DNA of 38,278 bases from a virus. The position numbers were made by a program, and so were the translations under genes. The stretch's first letter is position 1, and every line of letters begins with the position of its first letter. Location of the stretch: the IMG/VR virus record IMGVR_UViG_3300037882_002550, positions 1 through 38,278 of that record; one strand, 5' to 3'. The notes beneath the pieces are model-generated. The model made no database searches and was not told the origin of the DNA. It saw only the letters and a program-made list of their open reading frames with translations. This document shows positions 30,499 through 38,265 of this stretch, piece by piece.

Positions 30499-30942
30499 TT
30501 ACTTTTTACCTTTTTTCGTGTCGGTGGATTTACCATCGGCAGCGGCTTGATCGGCAGCGGCTTGATCGGCAGCGGCTTGATCGGCAGCGGCTTGATCGGC
30601 AGCGGCTTGATCGGCAGCGGCTTGATCGGCAGCGGCGTCGCCATCTTCAGATTGCTCTGGTGAGGGAATCACTGGGATGGGTGGAGCAAGATCGCGATTT
30701 TTACCAGCATGAATCTCGACGCCAGCGAGGACTTCGGAAAGGTCTTTGCCGTTTTTCGCAGCGGTGAAGGTTTTACTTTTCACGAGTCCACGCATGGAGC
30801 GCCATACCTGCACTCCAACGACGTCTTTAGGGCGGTTTTCGAGGACTGCTTTGAAGATCGCGAGGTGATCCGAATAAAGAGAACCCTCGTGGATGAGCTT
30901 GCGTTCGCCGCTGGCGAGGATGATGAAGGTGAGATTTTCCAT
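30499..30942 (-). CDS. Late protein with AAADQ pentapeptide repeats
   Basis: This 147-residue protein has a small alpha/beta N-terminal domain (1-85). A tail of about seven Ala-Ala-Ala-Asp-Gln repeats (about 102-136), encoded by 15-bp tandem repeats, leads to a Lys-rich end (KSTDTKKGKK). The N-terminal domain may be a structural or connector protein. The repeats form a probably flexible or helical, acidic linker. It is the first gene after the capsid terminator and has CTAACA 14 bases before its ATG. Confidence 0.65.
   Translation of the reverse strand: MENLTFIILASGERKLIHEGSLYSDHLAIFKAVLENRPKDVVGVQVWRSMRGLVKSKTFTAAKNGKDLSEVLAGVEIHAGKNRDLAPPIPVIPSPEQSEDGDAAADQAAADQAAADQAAADQAAADQAAADQAAADGKSTDTKKGKK
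30537..30626 (-). repeat. 15-bp tandem repeat, six full units plus a partial one
   Basis: The unit CGGCAGCGGCTTGAT (plus strand) repeats without change from 30537 to 30626, and a partial copy follows. It encodes AAADQ in the gene above. Uniform copies suggest recent slippage and possible copy-number variation. There is no spacer, so it is not a CRISPR. Confidence 0.9.
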
Positions 30943-30965
30943 GGTTGGTTTGAAAATGTTAGGCT

Positions 30966-31012
30966 GAAAAAAGACGGCCTCTGGTGTTTTAATCCAGAGG
31001 CCGTTTGATTTT
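30966..31012 (-). terminator. Rho-independent terminator after the capsid gene
   Basis: On the minus strand ACGGCCTCTGG pairs perfectly with CCAGAGGCCGT (11 bp) around a nine-base loop, followed by CTTTTTT. It lies directly after the capsid stop codon. It is also flanked by T on the opposite strand, so it may work both ways. Confidence 0.88.
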
Positions 31013-31924
31013 TTAGAGTGCTGCGGACTGGATACGTTTCAGGGCTGCTTCCTCGCCTTTTGCGTAACCGTAGTTGACCTCAAGAACGGTTTTTTCAAGG
31101 TCCATATCGGCATCGAACCAGCGGCGATACTCAACGGTGAGGCCGGTATCTTCATCGCTCATGGTTTCGTATTCGATGATACGACCGCCATCTTTCGGAG
31201 CGATTGGAGAGAAGCCGACGAGCATTGCTGAAGGCATACAGGCGAAGCCAACCAAGTTCTCTGCGTTGGCTGGGATGCTTTGATTGTTATAGATGTCCTC
31301 GAAGCCAGCCACGTTCTGAAGAACGCCGCGCTTCACTGGATCATCGGAACCGTATTTCGAGACATCGCCCAGATCGGTGACGATGTTGCGATAATAAGCG
31401 CTCTTGAGAATGAGGGCGCGGCCAAGGTTTGGCCAGTTCGCCACATCGCAAGCGCCGCCGATGGTTTCATTGACGGCAGCGAAGTCCAAGGTGCTTGCCG
31501 CACCGGTGAAAACAGCCGCGCCGAAGTTGGCGATGGTGATGGCGGAAAGGATGTCTGTCATGACGTCCTCCGCAAGCTTGATGCCTTTTTGTTTTCCGAT
31601 TGCTTCCGCGTCCAGATTCGGCTGGCGAGCGAAGGTGGAAGATGCGATGGAAAGCGGCTGATATTTACGCTTGTCGATGGTGACTTCGCGTTCGCCTTGG
31701 GAGTAAGTGTCTCCGAAAACGTAACCGTTTGCCTGGTTGAAGTTCGTGGAGGCAGCCGCCTCAAGCGGGAAGTAAGGAACTACCAACTTGTTAGTGCCTT
31801 CAAGTTGAACATCGTTGAAAGCGATGGAGAAGGCACGCAGAGGAAGTAACTGCAAACGCAGCGCTTCGAGGGCACCAGCCATGATGGCTTGGCGTTGGAG
31901 GGTGGATGGAACTGTGACTGGCAT
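31013..31924 (-). CDS. Major capsid protein
   Basis: This 303-residue protein sits after the scaffold-like gene and is followed by a strong terminator, as expected for the most abundant protein. The sequence has HK97-fold traits: an extended N-terminal part, VPYFPLEAAASTNF, an E-loop-like region, DKRKYQPLSIASSTFAR, a spine helix region (about 105-130, AEAIGKQKGIKLAEDVMTDIL), and a beta-rich C-terminus (EYETMSDEDTGLTVEYRRWFD). No leader Shine-Dalgarno sequence is seen; a TTTGACA occurs 57 bases upstream. Confidence 0.85.
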   Translation of the reverse strand: MPVTVPSTLQRQAIMAGALEALRLQLLPLRAFSIAFNDVQLEGTNKLVVPYFPLEAAASTNFNQANGYVFGDTYSQGEREVTIDKRKYQPLSIASSTFARQPNLDAEAIGKQKGIKLAEDVMTDILSAITIANFGAAVFTGAASTLDFAAVNETIGGACDVANWPNLGRALILKSAYYRNIVTDLGDVSKYGSDDPVKRGVLQNVAGFEDIYNNQSIPANAENLVGFACMPSAMLVGFSPIAPKDGGRIIEYETMSDEDTGLTVEYRRWFDADMDLEKTVLEVNYGYAKGEEAALKRIQSAAL

Positions 31925-31993
31925 CTGATTTTATCGGTTGGAATTATTGGCTGCTTGTTTGCGCTATCGATGTTTTGGGATTGTCAAATTCGG

Positions 31994-32614
31994 TTAGCCT
32001 TGTTTGCGGAGTTGCTCGCGGATTTCCGCTTTGTTCTCGCGCATGAACTTGCCGAGAGCGCGTGGACCGGCTTTCATGGCTGCCTTGTGGCGGCTATCGA
32101 AATCGGTGGCTTCAGCGGACTGAGCAGGAAGCTCGGCGGCTGGGATACCGGTCTGAGCGACAATGTCGGCAGCTGCGGCAGCGACGGTTTTCTTGTCGTT
32201 TTCTGCGGCTGTTAGAGCGTCTTGGATTTGCTTTTGCTCCAAGCGAAGTTTGGTGAGTTCGCTGTTGGCGGTGGCGAGTTCGCCTTGAACGCGGGCAAGT
32301 TCGGATTCAGCGGTTTCCGCACGGGTGCGGAACTGGGTGACTTCCGCCTGCATATCGCCTTTGGATTTCACGCTGGCCAGAATGCGGTCGACGAGTCCAC
32401 CGGTGGCGACTGGGACGGCAGGGGCTGCGGGCGCGGCGATAGCTGGAGCATCGACTGCGGGAGTGGCCGCGACTGCGGGAGGCGGAGTAAGGTCATCGCC
32501 TTCGGTTGCTTTGGGTGCTTCAGCACCACCGCCGCCACCGGCGATGGTTTCCTGAGGGACGATCGACATCGGGTGCAAGCCCAAGAATAACCATTTGAAA
32601 GTTGTGATTTTCAT
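31994..32614 (-). CDS. Scaffold-like protein
   Basis: The frame opens at 32662. ATG 32614 (206 residues) is preferred because TTTGACA stands 15 bases upstream; ATG 32569 (MSIVPQET) is an alternative that avoids a hydrophobic start. The middle is Ala/Pro/Val-rich and low complexity (about 45-75). Residues about 85-150 are a long coiled coil (QFRTRAETAESELARVQGELA). The C-terminus is basic. This is typical of capsid scaffolds encoded between protease and capsid genes. The protease upstream would cleave it. Confidence 0.7.
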   Translation of the reverse strand: MKITTFKWLFLGLHPMSIVPQETIAGGGGGAEAPKATEGDDLTPPPAVAATPAVDAPAIAAPAAPAVPVATGGLVDRILASVKSKGDMQAEVTQFRTRAETAESELARVQGELATANSELTKLRLEQKQIQDALTAAENDKKTVAAAAADIVAQTGIPAAELPAQSAEATDFDSRHKAAMKAGPRALGKFMRENKAEIREQLRKQG

Positions 32615-32690
32615 ACACTCTCTTTGATGTGTCAAAGAGAGGCGTGTGATGAGGCAACACAATTAGGGCTTATGGGACGGATAGGACTTA

Positions 32691-32939
32691 TCAGTTTCTG
32701 AAAGCTTCCTCTTTGTAAACCTTGCCGGACTCGAAGGAAGATTGCACAGAGTCATGGGATCTGCGGCGGACGGCGGAGGGTTTTATTGCTCCGTTTTTCT
32801 TCGCGGTTTCGATGGCTTCTTGGACATCTAACGCGAAGCAGGTGCCTTGGCAGATTTGACCGTCTTTGGTTTTTCCTCTGACGATCCAGGCGAGTAGTGG
32901 TGGCTGTTCTTCCATGGCTTGAGCGGTTTTTATTTCCAA
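32691..32939 (-). CDS. Hypothetical small protein between protease and scaffold
   Basis: This 82-residue protein overlaps the end of the protease gene by 10 bp. It has a compact N-terminal half with a PLLAWIVRGKTKDG strand pattern and a basic, Arg/Ser-rich C-terminal part. It may be a small virion or regulatory protein. In lambda this place would hold the scaffold or decoration gene. No family is recognised. Confidence 0.55.
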   Translation of the reverse strand: MEIKTAQAMEEQPPLLAWIVRGKTKDGQICQGTCFALDVQEAIETAKKNGAIKPSAVRRRSHDSVQSSFESGKVYKEEAFRN

Positions 32940-33763
32940 CCTACTGCGGCGGATACGACGTCTTCCAAAGAATCAGCCAGTCCGTCGACGACTCCCGGAG
33001 GCGCATCTGCGGCTGACCATGTTTGGCCTTGCATGAGATCATCACTCAGGCCTCGGCGGGTGCTGATGAAGCCTTTGAATTTTTGGTCAGCGAGCTTTGC
33101 TTTTTCGGTCAGGTAATCGATTTCTTCCTGAGTCCATTCTTTGCCGCTCATGCCGATGGCTTTTTTATCGCCGGTTCGAGCAAGGATGCGTTTGTATCCA
33201 GCCTTCGCCCATGCCTCGCTATCATCGATCGCGCCGATGTATGTTGAGACGCTGCCAACGATGGCGCTACGCTCGGCAATAATTTCATCGCAAGCACTGG
33301 CAAGCCAGTAACCGGCACTGCAACAATCATAATCGGTGTATGCGATGACGCGCTTGCCGCTCTCAGCGAGTTCGCGGATTTTGAGCGCGGCAGTTTCCAC
33401 TCCAATGCCGATACCTCCGGGAGTTTTGAAATCGATAACCACGGTGCGGATTTTCGGATCATCTCGGACGTTATCGAGCTGAATCATGAGGTTCGCAAGG
33501 CAGTAACCTCCGCATTCCATTTCGATAGCGGAGAGATGTTTACCGATGATTCCATGCACGGGAATTACTGCGACATCAATGATCACTTGGACTTGAGGAT
33601 GAGAAGCTATCCCGTAAAAAGTTGGGCCAACAAGATCATCGGCGGCCATCTTCGCGCCTTCGCGGATGGCTTGAAATTGGGCGGTGATGGAGTTCCAAAC
33701 ATCACCTCTGATTAGCCAGGCTTCTCCATAAATTTTTGCGGCGATTCTTGCTAGATTTCTCAT
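32930..33763 (-). CDS. Capsid maturation protease, S49 (SppA/gpC-like) family
   Basis: This 277-residue serine protease has the family order: VIPVHGIIGKHL (about 67-78), VIDFKTPGGIGIGV with the oxyanion PGG (about 108-121), the nucleophile Ser in CCSAGYWLASACDEI (about 146-160) and IVGSVSTYIG (about 168-177). A lysine of KSH/KQK type later in the sequence would complete the Ser-Lys dyad but cannot be pinned by eye. It processes scaffold and capsid during prohead maturation. The leader has CTAACATTT 16 bases before the ATG. Confidence 0.85.
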   Translation of the reverse strand: MRNLARIAAKIYGEAWLIRGDVWNSITAQFQAIREGAKMAADDLVGPTFYGIASHPQVQVIIDVAVIPVHGIIGKHLSAIEMECGGYCLANLMIQLDNVRDDPKIRTVVIDFKTPGGIGIGVETAALKIRELAESGKRVIAYTDYDCCSAGYWLASACDEIIAERSAIVGSVSTYIGAIDDSEAWAKAGYKRILARTGDKKAIGMSGKEWTQEEIDYLTEKAKLADQKFKGFISTRRGLSDDLMQGQTWSAADAPPGVVDGLADSLEDVVSAAVGWK

Positions 33764-33832
33764 GTTCTTATTTTTTAAATGTTAGGCTATAACTCCCGTA
33801 GCTGGGTGGCGTTTGTCCATAGTGTTGACAGA

Positions 33833-35371
33833 TCACTCTTCATCGTCTTCTTCCTCTTCCTGTTCTTCGGGATCTGGCTTTGGGGATTCAGCTTTCGGTG
33901 GACCGGCTGCACCTTGGCGGACGCGGAAAACATCGGTGTATGCCATGCCGTTTAGACTGCATTCATCCATGGCGAATTTTACTTCGGCGATACGTTGACG
34001 GACTTTCATTTTCCAGTCGGCACCATCGACATCGGCATACCAATCGGCAAGCGTTCCGGCACCGGCATCGATTTCGTCGAGGCGTTGTTTGCCGTCTTTT
34101 CCGCGATCGATGGTGAGGCTACGGCGTGGAGTCCACTCGACTCCCAACATCCACATGTCATCTTTTGGCACGGGAAGGCGACCGGCTTTGATTTCCTTAG
34201 ACATGTGATAGACCCAGTAGCGTTGGCACCAGTCGATCAGCTCAAGCTGCCAGTCCTCGATCCAACGGCCTGCGAACTCCATGACGAAGCGAACGCCGGG
34301 GCCTGTGAGCTTGGCCATCTTGTGAATGACTTCGGGCGGGAGTCCGTAGCCCATGGAGATGTCGCGCACGAGTTCGTCAATGAACAGGCCTTGGTTGGGG
34401 TGCGGGCGGCTATCGGAAAGGATCTTGAATTTTTCACCGGGTTCGCCGTATTGCATCTGGCCTCCGCCCCAGATTTCTTCTGTCCTAACTTTTTTACCGT
34501 TGCCAGCATCTTGACTGCTAGGGGTCCCACCTGGGAGAGCGGCGGTCATTCCGTTGACTTGGCGGGTGTTTCTCGCGCCGGTCTCGAACTCGCTGACGAT
34601 GCCGAGGCGGGCGGAGTTTTTGATGCCGTGTTTCGTGTCTGCCCAAACTTCCGTAATATCGACGGCGTGATTGACGGCGTGGGAGAGAGGTGGATGGGCG
34701 CGGTTGTGGCCCGGGCTTTCGAACCATCCAAAGTAACAGGCATCTCTGGCGGAAAAGGTTTTTACGTCCTTTCCGTTAGAGAGTCCGTAAACAAGGTGGC
34801 GGCCTTGGTCATCGCTCAAGATGCCGTCGAACCAATCTTGACTACTACGGCTTGGGTTCCGGAGTTGATGCGCCTCGTAGAAAGCGACTCGGGCACCAGC
34901 TGAAGGAGTCTCTGTGAAGAGAGTTAGGATATCACCATCGCAGAGGGCACGCTGCATGATCATGCGCTGGGCTGTCTTGAAATTGAATTTTCCGCCAGCG
35001 TCGAAAACGCCTTTGGTCATGGCGCGCATTTTGAAATTTTTATCTGCCAGATCGTTCCACTCTTGATCGGCGGTGCGGGCCTGCGGAGTCATCCAACCGA
35101 CCAGCATCGAACCGTTTTTCACGAGGCCTTTAACAAGGCCGACGTTGGCGCGAAGCCAGCGGCAGCGGCGCAAAAGTTCATCGCGGCTGAAGCTGTCTAA
35201 CTCTTTTCGGGTTTCGAGGGTCTGCCAATGAATGCGGCCTCGGCGGATGGATTGGTTCGCGCCATCGTAGCCAGAAAGGTTTTTAGCCTCCAAGCTTGGA
35301 GGCGTGGTGAGCGCGGCTAATTTTTGCTCAAGCATCCGCACTTGATTCTGAAGTTTTCCGGTTCTCGACAT
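33833..35371 (-). CDS. Portal protein, lambda GpB family
   Basis: This 512-residue protein fits the lambda-type portal. It has an N-terminal coiled helix, LETRKELDSFSRDELLRRCRWLRANVGLVKGLVKNGS (region about 45-85), a helical stem, and the VIHKMAKLTGPGVRFVMEFAGRWIEDW region near 345-370. It ends in a very acidic tail (EEQEEEEDDEE). It forms the dodecameric DNA entry ring at one capsid vertex and binds the terminase. It follows the gpW-like gene with a 1-bp gap. Confidence 0.85.
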   Translation of the reverse strand: MSRTGKLQNQVRMLEQKLAALTTPPSLEAKNLSGYDGANQSIRRGRIHWQTLETRKELDSFSRDELLRRCRWLRANVGLVKGLVKNGSMLVGWMTPQARTADQEWNDLADKNFKMRAMTKGVFDAGGKFNFKTAQRMIMQRALCDGDILTLFTETPSAGARVAFYEAHQLRNPSRSSQDWFDGILSDDQGRHLVYGLSNGKDVKTFSARDACYFGWFESPGHNRAHPPLSHAVNHAVDITEVWADTKHGIKNSARLGIVSEFETGARNTRQVNGMTAALPGGTPSSQDAGNGKKVRTEEIWGGGQMQYGEPGEKFKILSDSRPHPNQGLFIDELVRDISMGYGLPPEVIHKMAKLTGPGVRFVMEFAGRWIEDWQLELIDWCQRYWVYHMSKEIKAGRLPVPKDDMWMLGVEWTPRRSLTIDRGKDGKQRLDEIDAGAGTLADWYADVDGADWKMKVRQRIAEVKFAMDECSLNGMAYTDVFRVRQGAAGPPKAESPKPDPEEQEEEEDDEE

Positions 35372-35372
35372 A

Positions 35373-35666
35373 CTAGGTTCCTACAATTCGTTTTGAAAAA
35401 TCGGTGTGGACGGGACCTTCAGGGAGTTCTTCGTCGTCTTCTTCAGCTTCCATTTCGCGAAGGACTTGCTCGCATGCGGTCATGAGTTCCTTGGGGTCTC
35501 CACCGATCTGGCCGGTGGTCGATCCATCCACGAAGTTTGCGCTGGTAATGACGACTTCGGTTGCGCGCTCTGAGTAAGCGGCCCAGGCTTTTTTATAGAC
35601 GACCTCGACCTCCGCTTTCGTCGGGAAGAATCTTCTGAGTGCATTTACCAATACGCTGTCCGCCAT
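35373..35666 (-). CDS. gpW-like head-completion protein
   Basis: This 97-residue protein lies between the large terminase and the portal, as lambda gpW does. It has an N-terminal helix (LRRFFPTKAEVEVVYKKAWAAY), the strand pattern VVITSANFVDGSTTGQIGG and a helix KELMTACEQVLREMEAE, close to the gpW order of helix, hairpin, helix. An acidic end follows. It should plug or complete the filled head. TTTGACA stands 14 bases before the ATG. Confidence 0.7.
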   Translation of the reverse strand: MADSVLVNALRRFFPTKAEVEVVYKKAWAAYSERATEVVITSANFVDGSTTGQIGGDPKELMTACEQVLREMEAEEDDEELPEGPVHTDFSKRIVGT

Positions 35667-35689
35667 ATCGAAGCGGCGGCTGTCAAACT

Positions 35690-37516
35690 TCAGGGCTCAG
35701 TGCTGGCGAGTTCGGCGGCAGGCTGCTTGGGTGCCGGTGGCGGGTTCATCATGCGCGCTTGATTGAGGGCGGCACCGATGATGGCCCACTGGGAGAGAAG
35801 ATATTTCAGGGTATCCCACCAGTCGTTCGGGCCTTTGGTTCGCCAGCGTTCGACTTCGCGCCCGTATTTGTTTTTCTCCCGGGTGGGATATTCGTTGGTG
35901 AGTTCGTCCAGGAATTCTTCGTCTTCGTCGACATTCTCGGGGAAGCGGAGTTGGCGGATTTTTTCGCGGCGTTTCTCGCTGAATGTTAGGCGGCGGAGGC
36001 GATATAGGAGCTGCCATTTGAAAGATCGATCATCGACGTGGTAGGTGGTGACGACTTCCCCTTCGTGCCACTGGGGACTTTCAGCGACGAGGGCTTGGAC
36101 TTGATCTCCACCACGGCCTTTCACCGGGAAGAAGCGCGGATGGTTGGCAAGGCAGAAGCTGCGGACGTCGTCTTTGTCGTTTCCTTCGTCTATGAGACCG
36201 GCGAGAACGGTCATGGGGCCGTGGATGGTTTCGAGCGGGATATTTGCGAATTCTAACACTTCATCGAAGTTGACGAGCTTTCTCCAATCGATGACATACA
36301 TGTCGCCCTCGGGAGTGAAGACGGCTTTCGTGGCTTTGAGGCAGTCTTTCTGAATGTCCACCGACATGCCGTAGAGGATGACGTCGACGGCTGGGCAGGT
36401 GCCGCGCTTGTATCCCATGCGGAGGTCGAGCAATTCGCTTTCGCTGACTTGGCCGCCTGAGTTGACGAAGTATTCTCCGCGTCGACCTCGCATGTAGGCT
36501 TCGATTTTTGTTGGATCGCCTTGGGCTTTGATCCAACCGATGGCGAGCTGGCCGAATGTGACGAAGTTCGAGTATGCATCCCATATTTTCAGCGAGCGAA
36601 TGCGTGGATCCGCGCTGGGATTTGTGGGCACGAATTCATATTGGAGAATGGCGGCGTATTTATCGCGCTCTGTTAGGCGGCCTCCGCAGAGTTCGCATTT
36701 GAAATGGGCATTTTCGGCGACGGCGGCGAAGTCATAATCGCCTGCAAGATCGCGGAATTCTTTGCTACTGAATTCGAAGTTGTCCCATTTGAGGGCTTGC
36801 TTGTGTCCGCAACATGGAAATGGCACGCGGATTTCTTCCATGGTGCCAAGTCCGACTTCCTTTCCGATCTGGCCAGATTCGCCAGGTGTGGAGAAACCGA
36901 TGATCTTTGCGTTTTTCGGACGCTTGGCGCGTTCGCGGGCGAGGTCGGTGGTCCATCCTTCACCTTCAATGAATGCTTGTTTGTCGACCTCATCCAGAAT
37001 GACGAGCACGCAACTTTTCGTTGCCCACGATCCGGGCGAGTGGGAGCCGACCATGTAAACAGTCAGGCCTTTGAGGAAATATGTTAGGTTTGAGAGGTCG
37101 TCGGCGTTGTCGTTAACTTTGTCGAGTAGGCCGTTGAGCAAGATCCATTTTTTGAGGCGCGTTTTTGAAACTTCGCGGGCCTGCTTTTCGGAATCGATCG
37201 CGTAGATGATGTTTCCACTGCGATGGATGATCATCCAACAAATCAAAATCAGGCACGCCATGGTGAAGCCGACCTGTGAGGATTTCTGAATCCAAAACTC
37301 CCCTTTCCCTGGCTTCTTGAACCACTCGAAAAGCTCGCGAACGTAGGGACTCAGGCCGCTTTGCCAGAGATGCCCGGCAAGTTCTTCGTTTTCGGTGCCG
37401 GGAATTCGCAAGGTTCTTTCCGCCCACTCCCATATTTCCTCATCAGGCTCCGGCATGTAGATGCCGGACAAGACTCCACGCACCCAGGCTTTGACGATTT
37501 TCGGGTCATATTCCAC
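35690..37516 (-). CDS. terL: Large terminase subunit, GpA family
   Basis: The reading frame is open from 37705, but the first 63 codons overlap the small terminase and lack likeness to terminases. The GTG at 37516, overlapping the end of the small subunit, is preferred (608 residues, VEYDPKIVKAW). The ATPase part has a Walker A variant, KSSQVGFTM (78-86), as in lambda gpA, and Walker B LVILDEVD (171-178). CCGHKQALKW and HFKCELCGG form a zinc finger. Acidic residues in GMSVDIQKDC and AGLIDEGNDKDD mark the nuclease. It cuts cos-like ends and pumps DNA into the prohead. Confidence 0.9.
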   Translation of the reverse strand: MEYDPKIVKAWVRGVLSGIYMPEPDEEIWEWAERTLRIPGTENEELAGHLWQSGLSPYVRELFEWFKKPGKGEFWIQKSSQVGFTMACLILICWMIIHRSGNIIYAIDSEKQAREVSKTRLKKWILLNGLLDKVNDNADDLSNLTYFLKGLTVYMVGSHSPGSWATKSCVLVILDEVDKQAFIEGEGWTTDLARERAKRPKNAKIIGFSTPGESGQIGKEVGLGTMEEIRVPFPCCGHKQALKWDNFEFSSKEFRDLAGDYDFAAVAENAHFKCELCGGRLTERDKYAAILQYEFVPTNPSADPRIRSLKIWDAYSNFVTFGQLAIGWIKAQGDPTKIEAYMRGRRGEYFVNSGGQVSESELLDLRMGYKRGTCPAVDVILYGMSVDIQKDCLKATKAVFTPEGDMYVIDWRKLVNFDEVLEFANIPLETIHGPMTVLAGLIDEGNDKDDVRSFCLANHPRFFPVKGRGGDQVQALVAESPQWHEGEVVTTYHVDDRSFKWQLLYRLRRLTFSEKRREKIRQLRFPENVDEDEEFLDELTNEYPTREKNKYGREVERWRTKGPNDWWDTLKYLLSQWAIIGAALNQARMMNPPPAPKQPAAELASTEP

Positions 37517-38192
37517 GGAAAACCTCCTCGCCAAATCGCTTGAAAAGCTCGTCACAGCACTTTGACCACGCCGCTTCTTGGACAGAGGTCCAAGGAAGCC
37601 CGGCTTCTCGGCAGAAATCGGCACCGATGCCGCGCACACCGTTTTCAATCGGTCCGTGGAACTCGTGAATCGCAGCCTCTGCCATGTCTTTCGGCACGAG
37701 CGCACCCAGCTTCTCTTTTTCCTCCCGAAGTTTCGTGATCAGAGATGAGGTTCGCGCGATGGTATCGAGCCAAGGTTTCGCGCCACCCGGATCTGAGGCC
37801 TTGCGTGACAGCGTGACTTCCATCGACATCAGCCGATCCATCATTTGCTCTAAACCTTTCTCCCCTTCCTGCACCGGCTCATCGATCACGGGCGGCGGGG
37901 CTACTTCACTGACTGGCTCGACAGTAACCGGCACAGATCCAACAAGATCAGGCTCGGGATTGTTTTTTCTCTGTGCGATCGCTGCCGAAAGTATCCCCTC
38001 TGGGCAACGCTGAATCATCCATCGAGCCCACCAGCCCCTCATCGCTTCCGGATCGTCCAACGGGCAGGCTTCATCCACAGTTTTGCCCCTTTCAACCCAC
38101 CGTTTTACAGTCCGCAAAGCCACCCCGAACCTTGCAGCATAAGCCTCGTAGCCCTCCAGATACCCTGTCCTTCTAACCTCGGCACTACTCAC
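37506..38192 (-). CDS. terS: Small terminase subunit, Nu1-like
   Basis: This 228-residue protein has a helix-turn-helix near the N-terminus (about 11-34, YLEGYEAYAARFGVALRTVKRW), as in lambda Nu1-like subunits. A Pro/Val-rich linker (about 85-105) and a helical oligomerisation region (about 110-165) follow. The C-terminus would touch the large subunit. It should bind the packaging sequence, possibly the TGYCAAAA repeats just upstream. Its stop overlaps the large terminase start. A TTTGACA lies 13 bases before the ATG. Confidence 0.8.
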   Translation of the reverse strand: MSSAEVRRTGYLEGYEAYAARFGVALRTVKRWVERGKTVDEACPLDDPEAMRGWWARWMIQRCPEGILSAAIAQRKNNPEPDLVGSVPVTVEPVSEVAPPPVIDEPVQEGEKGLEQMMDRLMSMEVTLSRKASDPGGAKPWLDTIARTSSLITKLREEKEKLGALVPKDMAEAAIHEFHGPIENGVRGIGADFCREAGLPWTSVQEAAWSKCCDELFKRFGEEVFRGI

Positions 38193-38205
38193 ACTTTCCC
38201 CGAAG

Positions 38206-38247
38206 TGTCAAAAATCCCAAGGGTGCCAAAAAAAAACGATGCCAAAA
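38206..38247. repeat. Three TGYCAAAA direct repeats upstream of the small terminase (cosB-like)
   Basis: TGTCAAAA (38206), TGCCAAAA (38224) and TGCCAAAA (38240) stand 18 and 16 bases apart, and a weaker CACAAAA follows near 38251. They lie between the terminal 13-bp repeat and the small terminase gene, like the Nu1-binding R sites of lambda cosB. The first copy coincides with the TTTGACA leader element. Confidence 0.5.
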
Positions 38248-38265
38248 CCTCACAAAACGTATGGG

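Noticed and set aside
30537-30640. CRISPR-like array
   Set aside because: The units are contiguous without spacers and encode a pentapeptide repeat.
33813-33840. Promoter from the plus-strand TTGACA near 33824
   Set aside because: It points away from all genes of the region and has no -10 partner.
37517-37705. N-terminal extension of the large terminase
   Set aside because: These codons overlap the small terminase coding region and look like out-of-frame sequence; GTG 37516 is a better start.
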